DNA of 64,000 nucleotides, from positions 1,178,001-1,242,000 of the forward strand of contig NC_014963.1 of assembly GCF_000179915.2 (NCBI RefSeq), given 5' to 3'. Under the pieces are notes generated by a model. It did not search any database, was not told the DNA's origin, and was given only the letters and a program-made list of their open reading frames with translations. Both the position numbers and the translations under genes were made by a program. Numbering within the stretch: position 1 is the stretch's first letter; the number at the start of each line of letters is the position of its first letter. This DNA is from Terriglobus saanensis SP1PR4. Its GTDB lineage: Bacteria > Acidobacteriota > Terriglobia > Terriglobales > Acidobacteriaceae. This document shows positions 44,674-51,515 of this stretch, one piece after another.

Positions 44674-46980
44674 ATGCGGCATCTCCCTGCATCACCTTCC
44701 CGGTGGATCCAACTTCGTCGTCTAGCTGCCACCTGCATCGCTCTGTGGAGCATTGCTACTCCGCTCGTTGGTGCAAAAGTGCAGTCGCAGGTGGACTACA
44801 CGCGCAATGTCGATCCCTTTATCGGTGTGGACTGGGGTGGAAATACGTTTGTCGGTTCCGCGATCCCTTATGGCGTGGTGAAGGTCGGCCCCGATATGCA
44901 GACCTTCGATGGCCGACGGTCAGGCTTTGGTTATTCGAGCAGCGGCGTGATTCTTGGTTTCTCGCATCTGCACCTCAGCGGCGCGCAAGGCAAATATGGA
45001 AATATTCTCGTCGCGCCCGTCACCGGTCCGCTCGACCTGAATGACATTAAGACTCCACGCACCGATGAAGTAAATCGTGTCGGCTACTATGCAGCGAAGC
45101 TCACTCGCTATCAAGTGCAGGCCGAGTTGACGAGCAGCCGCCGCGTTGGGTTTCACCGGTATACCTTCCCCGCGTCGCAGCAGTCGCATATTACGATCAA
45201 CGTTGCTTCGGCGCTGAGTCTCGGGACCGACTGGCAGGCACAGAAGTTTCTCGGTGCGGAAGTCCACCTTACCTCCAATCATGAAGTGCAGGGAGTAGCA
45301 CGCTTCACCGGCGGTTGGAACCGAGGCGGTGAGTATAAGGTCTACTACTACATGACGCTCGACACGCCTGCGAACGCAACGCATACGTGGAGCGGCAAAG
45401 ATCTGACGACTGCCCAGGACGTAACCGTAGGCGCGAACACCCCCGTAGGCGCCTCCTTCGACTTTGCAACGAAAGCAAATCAGGTGATCCAGGCCAAGGT
45501 CGGCATCTCCTTTATCAGTGCAGAACAAGCGAAGCACAACGTGCAGCAGGAAGTTCCCGCGTGGAACTTTGCGACGGTGCGCAATGCCGCAACCGGGCTC
45601 TGGAACTCTGAACTGGCCAAGCTCAGTCTGTCAGGCGAAAGCGACTCTCAGCGCCGTCAACTCTATACCGCCATGTATCACATCATGCTGATGCCTACAG
45701 ACCGTACCGGCGAGAACCCGGATTGGCAATCCAGCGAGCCCTACTACGACGACTTCTATTGCATCTGGGATACCTTCCGCACTTCAAGTCCCTTGCTCAC
45801 GCTCATTTCGCCCGATCGTCAGCGCGACATCCTTCGTGCGCTCATCGACATTTATCGTCATACCGGCTACATGCCAGATGCTCGCAGTGGCAACGACAAT
45901 GGACGCACCCAGGGCGGCTCCAATGCGAACGTCGTGGTGGCCGATGCCTGGGTGAAGGGGCTCAAAGGCATCGACTATGAAACCGCCTTCGCCGCGATGG
46001 TGCACGATGCGGAGGTGCCTCCAACGGATCAACAGAAAGAGGGTCGCGGAGGCCTGAAGGATTACAACGAAAAGGGATTCGTTACGCTTGCCGATGAGCG
46101 CTCCGGTTCACGCACAGCAGAGTACAGTTACGATGATTTCGCTATCTCCGAAGTCGCTTGCGGTCTGGGCAAAGCGAAGGAAGCTGCACTCTATGCCAGC
46201 CGCGCCCATAACTTTGAGCACCTCTGGGATAAAGATATGAGCGTGGAAGGCTTCAAGGGTTTTATGAGACCACGCAATCCTGATGGCAGTTGGGCTCCCC
46301 CATACCTCGTTGTGCGCGGTACCTGGCCGGACTTCTTTTACGAGGGAGATATCTGGACTTATTCCATCTACGCTCCGCAGGATATGCGCCGCCTGATCGA
46401 GATGGCCGGAGGGAACGAAGCGTTCGCCCATCGCCTCGACTGGACGTTTCTGCGTCGCCACTTCGACGTCACCAACGAACCTGGCTTTCTTCTTCCCGTG
46501 CTCTATAACTATGCGGGGCGACCCGATAAGACCGCCGACATCGTTCACATGACTTTGGAAAAAGCTTTCGCAGACAACCGTGCAGGCATTCCTGGCAATG
46601 ACGATTCCGGCGCGATGTCGAGTTGGTTGATCTTCTCAACCCTCGGTCTCTTCCCAATCGCTGGTCAGGACGTCTATCTCATCAGCACACCCAGCATTCC
46701 AGATGCCTCGCTCTCTTTGGGCAACGGAAAGAAGCTGCGCATTCTTTCGAAGAACCTGGATCCCGACGGTCTCAACCGGTATGTGCAATCGGCGACACTC
46801 AACGGGGTCGATCTGCCAAACTCCTGGTTCCGGCACGCCCAGATCAAGGATGGAGCCACGCTGATTCTTACCATGGGTTCAGCCCCATCAGATTGGGGCA
46901 AGCTGATTCCTCCACCTTCGATGAGCGATACGACATCGCCCGTTTGTTCGAAAGTGCAGTCTGGAACGCCGTCGATGTAA
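44674..46980 (+). CDS. Secreted GH92 alpha-mannosidase
   Basis: 768 residues with an N-terminal signal (LRRLAATCIALWSIATPLVG). GH92 landmarks: YTRNVDPFIGVDWGGNTFVG with the GNTF loop, GFSHLHLSGAQGKYGN, the PYYDDFYCIWDTFRTSSPLL block, RSGNDNGRTQGGSNANVVVA, and near residue 645 GNDDSGAMSSWLIFSTLGLF, whose acidic residues belong to the inverting, calcium-dependent active site of the family. It should trim alpha-linked mannose from high-mannose glycans. Together with the upstream receptor it makes a small mannan- or N-glycan-use locus. Confidence 0.92.
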   Translation: MRHLPASPSRWIQLRRLAATCIALWSIATPLVGAKVQSQVDYTRNVDPFIGVDWGGNTFVGSAIPYGVVKVGPDMQTFDGRRSGFGYSSSGVILGFSHLHLSGAQGKYGNILVAPVTGPLDLNDIKTPRTDEVNRVGYYAAKLTRYQVQAELTSSRRVGFHRYTFPASQQSHITINVASALSLGTDWQAQKFLGAEVHLTSNHEVQGVARFTGGWNRGGEYKVYYYMTLDTPANATHTWSGKDLTTAQDVTVGANTPVGASFDFATKANQVIQAKVGISFISAEQAKHNVQQEVPAWNFATVRNAATGLWNSELAKLSLSGESDSQRRQLYTAMYHIMLMPTDRTGENPDWQSSEPYYDDFYCIWDTFRTSSPLLTLISPDRQRDILRALIDIYRHTGYMPDARSGNDNGRTQGGSNANVVVADAWVKGLKGIDYETAFAAMVHDAEVPPTDQQKEGRGGLKDYNEKGFVTLADERSGSRTAEYSYDDFAISEVACGLGKAKEAALYASRAHNFEHLWDKDMSVEGFKGFMRPRNPDGSWAPPYLVVRGTWPDFFYEGDIWTYSIYAPQDMRRLIEMAGGNEAFAHRLDWTFLRRHFDVTNEPGFLLPVLYNYAGRPDKTADIVHMTLEKAFADNRAGIPGNDDSGAMSSWLIFSTLGLFPIAGQDVYLISTPSIPDASLSLGNGKKLRILSKNLDPDGLNRYVQSATLNGVDLPNSWFRHAQIKDGATLILTMGSAPSDWGKLIPPPSMSDTTSPVCSKVQSGTPSM

Positions 46981-46994
46981 AAGACGTTTCATTC

Positions 46995-47043
46995 GCCGTC
47001 ATCGGTCCACGGGATGCAGCTCATCCCGCAGATCGGTGACGGC
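46995..47043. terminator. Long two-part hairpin after GH92
   Basis: An outer stem of 13 pairs (46995-47007 with 47031-47043, two G-T pairs) and an inner stem of 7 pairs (47010-47016 with 47022-47028, loop CAGCT) make a long near-continuous helix 14 bases past the GH92 stop. It is followed by TGTGTCTGTT. It is a probable transcript end or stabiliser. Confidence 0.5.
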
Positions 47044-47203
47044 TGTGTCTGTTAACAACCCCTCAAGCCGCATGGACTTCTGTAGATACATGGGGAAATG
47101 GTGAGAACCGCAACTTCTGGAGGTACGCCCGGAAGTATCCTGTCCAAAAGAATCCTTTCATCAGGATAATCATCTATCTTGTGTACGACTGGAAGGGCGA
47201 GAG

Positions 47204-47698
47204 ATGGCAAGCCAAACAATGATCGCAAGAGAGAGCAGCCCAATAGTGAAGAGATGCCCCAAGCCGGAGCAGGTTTGGATTGCCCTTGCACATTGCTATC
47301 GGAGGATGAGTTCGCTGATTGAGCAGAGTTTCGTCGAAAGCGGCCTAAGCCTGACCGATTTTATGATGCTGGAAGCGATCCTGCACAAGGGGCCCATGAC
47401 GATTACGGAGATTCAGACGAGCGCGTTGCTCGCAACCGGGTCGATGACCGCCGCCGTGGATCGTTTGGAGTCAAAAGGCCTGCTCGCAAGGACGTTCAGT
47501 AAGAGCGACCGCCGGGCTCGCGTGCTGGAACTGACGGACGAGGGGAGAGCCGTGATTCTTCCCGCCTTTGAAAAACACAGCGCGAATCTGAAGCTTTGGA
47601 TGGGCGCGCTTTCGGCGAATGAGCGTGCGGATACCTTCATCAATCTCCGAAAGCTTGAAAAGCAGTTGAAGGCAGTCGACACAAACGCACCGCAGTAG
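47204..47698 (+). CDS. MarR-family transcriptional regulator
   Basis: 164 residues. The winged-helix core is LTDFMMLEAILHKGPMTITE, followed by LATGSMTAAVDRLESKGLLA and the wing SDRRARVLELTDEGR. Helices at both ends would form the dimer. It precedes two genes whose homologues in Bacillus are controlled by the MarR-type repressor MhqR, so it probably represses this operon until quinone- or catechol-like compounds bind. The start at 47204 follows AAGG; a second Met at 47219 is possible. Confidence 0.88.
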   Translation: MASQTMIARESSPIVKRCPKPEQVWIALAHCYRRMSSLIEQSFVESGLSLTDFMMLEAILHKGPMTITEIQTSALLATGSMTAAVDRLESKGLLARTFSKSDRRARVLELTDEGRAVILPAFEKHSANLKLWMGALSANERADTFINLRKLEKQLKAVDTNAPQ

Positions 47699-47803
47699 CA
47701 GTCAACACAGACTTGGCTCGCGGCACACATTTGCCTCTTGGCGAAGAAGGTTTTCGTCCTCGCGGCCCGCACCTAATCGCAACACACTCCAAAGGAGAGA
47801 ATC

Positions 47804-48778
47804 ATGAGAACTCCCATCGTAGGTCTTCACCACGTCACAGCCATCGCGTCCGATCCTCAGCGGAACCTCGACTTCTACACGCAGGTCCTTGGGCTTCGCT
47901 TCGTCAAGAAGACCGTAAACTTTGACGATCCGGAGACGTACCACTTCTACTTCGGCGACGACACGGGAACGCCGGGCACCATCCTGACCTTCTTCCCGTG
48001 GCCTGGGACGCCGCAGGGACGTCGCGGCGCTGGAGAGACCATTGCCACAGCCTTCTCGATTCCTGTTGGCTCTTTGCCTTACTGGCGGAAGCGGCTGGTC
48101 AGCAAAGGCGTCGCCACGGAAGAGAACGTCTACTTCGGCGGTGCGCACCTGAGTTTCAGCGATCCGGATGGCATGGTACTTGAACTGGTGGAGCATACGG
48201 AAGCCCAGGCAGTGGCCGCACCGCGCTACTCCGATGTGCCGGCGCAGTATGCGATCCAAGGGTTCTTCGGAACAACGCTGCTGGAACTGAGCTTGATGCG
48301 CACGGAGTCTCTGCTGAGCATGATGGGCTATCGCAAGTTGGGCGAGGAGGGAGACCGCTTCCGCTACGCACCGGATGGTGATGCACGCGGTCGCATTCTG
48401 GACATCGTCGTGGACAAGGACGCGCAGCAAGGCCGTATGGGTGCGGGCACGGTGCATCACATCGCCTTCCGCGCCAGCGATGATGCCTCGCAGTTGGATT
48501 GGAAGCAGGAGCTGGGACGGAACGTCAGCGTGACGCCCGTGCAGGACAGAACCTACTTTCACTCCATCTACTTCCGCGAGCCGGGCGGCGTGCTCTTCGA
48601 GATTGCGACCGACTCTCCGGGCTTCCTGATCGACGAGCCCATCGAGTCGCTGGGCGAAGCCTTGCGCATCCCGGAGTGGTTTGAACCGCAGCGCAAGCTG
48701 ATCGAATCGCGTGTGCAGCCGATCACGCTTCACAAAGCAGAGAAGGCTGTTGCAAACGAAAGCGAGGCAACACTGTGA
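47804..48778 (+). CDS. VOC ring-cleaving dioxygenase, MhqO-like
   Basis: 324 residues, with AGGAGAG 6 bases before the ATG. Two VOC modules: the first opens with IVGLHHVTAIASDPQRNLDF (His ligand) and contains LSFSDPDGMVLELVEH; the second has GTVHHIAFRASDD (His ligand) and SIYFREPGGVLFEIATDSPG (Glu ligand). These residues give the 2-His-1-Glu iron site of extradiol-type enzymes. It matches the MhqO/MhqA group thought to open hydroquinone or catechol rings. The last codons overlap the esterase start (GTGA). Confidence 0.92.
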   Translation: MRTPIVGLHHVTAIASDPQRNLDFYTQVLGLRFVKKTVNFDDPETYHFYFGDDTGTPGTILTFFPWPGTPQGRRGAGETIATAFSIPVGSLPYWRKRLVSKGVATEENVYFGGAHLSFSDPDGMVLELVEHTEAQAVAAPRYSDVPAQYAIQGFFGTTLLELSLMRTESLLSMMGYRKLGEEGDRFRYAPDGDARGRILDIVVDKDAQQGRMGAGTVHHIAFRASDDASQLDWKQELGRNVSVTPVQDRTYFHSIYFREPGGVLFEIATDSPGFLIDEPIESLGEALRIPEWFEPQRKLIESRVQPITLHKAEKAVANESEATL

Positions 48779-49413
48779 GCCCACAGAACCCACACGGAAC
48801 ACAGCCCGTCGTAGCCGCGGGTACATCGCTTGCGGATGCGGCGGGAGTCCTCATCCTGCTGCACGGCCGAGGAGCCTCGGCGGAAGACATCCTTGGCCTT
48901 GGGCAGGAGATCGTTCCGGCAGGCTGGGCCATGCTGGCTCCGTCTGCGGCGGGACACACATGGTATCCCTACTCGTTTCTCGCGCCTCGGGAACAGAACG
49001 AACCGTACCTCTCGTCTGCGTTGGCTAAGATTCAATCAACCTTGGATATGGCATTGCAGGCAGACATACCCGCGGAGAAGATTGCGATTGCAGGCTTTTC
49101 CCAAGGAGCCTGCCTTGCAACCGAGTTTGTCGGCCGCAATCCACGCAAGTATGGAGCGCTTCTGGCCTTCACCGGCGGCCTGATAGGACCTCCGGATGCG
49201 CCACTGACGCTTGCGGGAGATCTGGCTGGTACACCTGTGCTTCTGAGCTCGGGCGATCCTGACCCGCACGTGCCGTGGGCGCGCGTGCAGGAATCCGCCG
49301 ACCTTCTGCAGAAGATTGGCGGCCACGTCACACTCCGTCGTTATCCCGGCAGGCCGCACACCATCGGGCCTGAAGAGGTACGCATGGCGCGCGAGATGCT
49401 TGCTGCGCTGTAA
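48775..49413 (+). CDS. Alpha/beta-hydrolase, carboxylesterase/phospholipase type (MhqD-like)
   Basis: 212 residues starting at a GTG that overlaps the previous stop (GTGA). The fold is that of small carboxylesterases: LILLHGRGASAEDILGL (oxyanion-hole strand), the nucleophile elbow IAGFSQGACLA, and PVLLSSGDPDPHVPW and RRYPGRPHTIGPEE bearing the catalytic Asp and His. In Bacillus the MhqD hydrolase is encoded with MhqO-type dioxygenases, so the pair may process quinone adducts or ring-fission products. Last gene of the unit, with a strong terminator after it. Confidence 0.9.
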   Translation: MSPQNPHGTQPVVAAGTSLADAAGVLILLHGRGASAEDILGLGQEIVPAGWAMLAPSAAGHTWYPYSFLAPREQNEPYLSSALAKIQSTLDMALQADIPAEKIAIAGFSQGACLATEFVGRNPRKYGALLAFTGGLIGPPDAPLTLAGDLAGTPVLLSSGDPDPHVPWARVQESADLLQKIGGHVTLRRYPGRPHTIGPEEVRMAREMLAAL

Positions 49414-49437
49414 TCCTCTCAACGTAAAACAATAAGA

Positions 49438-49467
49438 AAGCGCGAGCTTCCGAGCTCGCGTTTTTAT
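49438..49467. terminator. Strong bidirectional intrinsic terminator
   Basis: CGCGAGCT (49441-49448), TCCG loop, AGCTCGCG (49453-49460), then TTTTTATTT. The reverse strand exits into CTTTCTTATTGTTTT. It serves both the esterase gene and the facing helical-protein operon. Confidence 0.9.
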
Positions 49468-49470
49468 TTG

Positions 49471-50466
49471 CTACTTGCCAACCTGGGAGCTGGCATAGTT
49501 GGAGAAGTCTTGCCAAGCCTGGGCCGCGACCGTAATGTGCAGCGAGGCCAGCGCGGTGTTCGTGGCCTGGATGGTCTGGGCCTGGGCAAGCTGCGTGGTG
49601 ACGAGATTCATGCGATTCGCCATGTTGTTCATGGAGCCGAGCAGGACGCTGCCAGCCTGATCGGACGCAGCAGCGCTGGATCGAAGGCCAGAGAGGGTCT
49701 TGTCGGTGCTATCGATTGAGCCGTTGATCCGACTCTTGAAGCCGTTGAACTGGTCCCAGGCATTGCCGGAACAGGGCTGACTGTCGATGAACTGCTGCAT
49801 CTTTGTCAGCTCCTGATTGACGTTGGTGGCAAAGCTGGTCTTCTGCTGAGCGAGGATGTCCTGATTCCGATTCTGTTGCTGAAGGTAGGCCGCGACCTGG
49901 CTCATGAGTCCCTGCACCTGCGTAGAACTTGAGCCGATCTGACGGGAGATGGCGGTGAGTTGGGCCTGTACCGTCTGCCGTCGTTGCGTGACCGTGGCGG
50001 GATCGAGCCTGGGCAGATCGGTTTGCAGCTGAGTGACCTGCGAGGAGGCCTGCTGCAGGGAGGAGTTAATGGTGGTCACGGTAGCGACCCAGCTTCGGAA
50101 TTGATTTTGAAAGTATGAGGTAAAGGAAAGGCTGCTCTGCTGCTGGGCGGAGAGTAGCCGGTCCATAGAGGGTTTCCACGAGGCAAAGTTGACGTCGTAG
50201 GTGAAGTGACGGTCGTAGAGACAGATACCAATGAAACAGCTGTAGGAGCATTTAACATCGACGTGCCCTGGGCCGAAGAAAAGGCCGGAGAGTTGGGCAC
50301 GACTCGCGCCGATGGCGGCATCGAGTTGCGAGAGCTTGGTGACGGAATCCCTGGCCGGGCCGAAGTTGTAGTCCTGCGTCTGAAGGGAACCGGTAGATAC
50401 CGCAAGCAGGGACACAACGCAAGAATTGCGGAGGCGTCGAAGATTCCGAGAGCGAAGAGCGTTCAT
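49471..50466 (-). CDS. Exported helical protein, last gene of a putative alpha-pore-forming operon
   Basis: 331 residues. The N-terminus is very basic then hydrophobic (RRLRNSCVVSLLAVSTGSLQ), a likely signal peptide. The mature part is almost entirely helical and Gln/Ser-rich, with coiled-coil-like stretches (TVTQRRQTVQAQLTAISRQI). Three cysteines cluster in KCSYSCFIGICLYD and a fourth is in SQPCSGNAW, allowing disulfides outside the cytoplasm. The C-terminus (LVTTQLAQAQTIQ... to AQAWQDFSNYASSQ) ends in a Trp-containing helix like those of the two upstream paralogues. It has no hydrophobic hairpin. It starts 7 bases after its neighbour. Family not recognised with certainty. Confidence 0.6.
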   Translation of the reverse strand: MNALRSRNLRRLRNSCVVSLLAVSTGSLQTQDYNFGPARDSVTKLSQLDAAIGASRAQLSGLFFGPGHVDVKCSYSCFIGICLYDRHFTYDVNFASWKPSMDRLLSAQQQSSLSFTSYFQNQFRSWVATVTTINSSLQQASSQVTQLQTDLPRLDPATVTQRRQTVQAQLTAISRQIGSSSTQVQGLMSQVAAYLQQQNRNQDILAQQKTSFATNVNQELTKMQQFIDSQPCSGNAWDQFNGFKSRINGSIDSTDKTLSGLRSSAAASDQAGSVLLGSMNNMANRMNLVTTQLAQAQTIQATNTALASLHITVAAQAWQDFSNYASSQVGK

Positions 50467-50473
50467 GGGCGCC

Positions 50474-51505
50474 TCAGGAGTTGGAGGTGAGCGACGTCTG
50501 CATGAACTGTTGAGACGCTGCCGTCACGGCTTTCCAGAAGGTGATGCGGGCAGGGAGACCGAGAGCCTTCGAGAGCCAGGTGATATCGGATAGCTGATCT
50601 TTGTTGGAGATGCGTGTGATCTCGGAGAGCTCAGACGCGACGCCGGTCAGGGAGTCCTGCAGAAGGGCCAGGCGAGAGTCCATGTCAATGAACGCGGTGA
50701 GGGCGTTGTTCGCAAGCGGAAAGAAGTCGCCAAGGTCGTGGGTGAACTGTTTGCGAGCCGCAAGCAGCTTCGTCCTGGAGTTGAGGTCGTCCTGTAGTTG
50801 GGCAAGGGCTTCGGGTTTGGGACGGTCCAGGGGGTTCCAGCCGGTGGCCTTCTTGTGCATCTCTGCCAGTTGCGCGGACGCGCGTGTGAGCGCGCCCTGC
50901 AGGGCGCCGATCTGCTGGTTCGCATCATTCGCAAGACTGGTGGCCGCGATGCTCTGTTGATCCGCTTGCAGCCGAGGACCAAAGGCGGCGAGCTTGTTAC
51001 GAAGATCGGAGACCTGTGTGGCAGTCTGGAGCGCGGCCTTCACGAGGCCAGCGTTGCCGTTGAAGAGCTGGTCGAGCAGCATGGCACGGTGGGCGGCATC
51101 GCCGGAACGAGGCTGGAGCTGAAGTGCAAGGCTATCGAGAGTGAAGCTCACAGTACTTGCGGTGGTCTGGATCTGGGAGCAGAGCCATACGATCCGGGCG
51201 TAGATCTCGGAGGGCGGCGTGTTGCTGGTAAGGAGAGAGGGGTTGGTGACGAGCGCTGCTTTCAAGGACGCAGGCGAACCAAACGCTGCCGCGGCACTGG
51301 CAATATCGGCGATGGCAGCGACCAGCCTGGTCACATCGCTGGAGTTGTCGAAGCTGCCATAGCGTGCGATGAAGGTGGCCTGGTCTGCAGGGATCGAAGC
51401 AGCTTCCTCAAAAAAAGCCAGAATCTGGGAACAATCGGGGACGAGCTGAAACCAGGTGCCAGGGTCTTCTCGTTGAGCGGGTGCAGGAAGGGTGAGAGCA
51501 ATCAT
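50474..51505 (-). CDS. Hairpin-less paralogue of the putative pore-forming subunit
   Basis: 343 residues from the ATG at 51505, with AGGAGA just before it. It aligns with the 412-residue protein at several anchors: AAFGSPASLKAALV, LLTSNTPPSEIYARIVWL, TTASTVSFTLDSLAL, and a C-terminal KAVTAASQQF helix preceded by Trp. Where that protein has a long hydrophobic segment, this one has a short polar link (GWNPLDRPKPEALAQ, about residues 222-236). No signal peptide. In two-component toxins of the XaxAB kind one partner stabilises the other's membrane insertion; a similar accessory role is possible. The gap from the 802-residue gene is 10 bases. Confidence 0.62.
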   Translation of the reverse strand: MIALTLPAPAQREDPGTWFQLVPDCSQILAFFEEAASIPADQATFIARYGSFDNSSDVTRLVAAIADIASAAAAFGSPASLKAALVTNPSLLTSNTPPSEIYARIVWLCSQIQTTASTVSFTLDSLALQLQPRSGDAAHRAMLLDQLFNGNAGLVKAALQTATQVSDLRNKLAAFGPRLQADQQSIAATSLANDANQQIGALQGALTRASAQLAEMHKKATGWNPLDRPKPEALAQLQDDLNSRTKLLAARKQFTHDLGDFFPLANNALTAFIDMDSRLALLQDSLTGVASELSEITRISNKDQLSDITWLSKALGLPARITFWKAVTAASQQFMQTSLTSNS

Positions 51506-51515
51506 GGGGTCTCCT

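Noticed and set aside
47136-47168. TATCCTG and CAGGATA as a possible MarR operator
   Set aside because: The half-sites are 19 bases apart, too far for a normal MarR dimer site, and no second copy was found.
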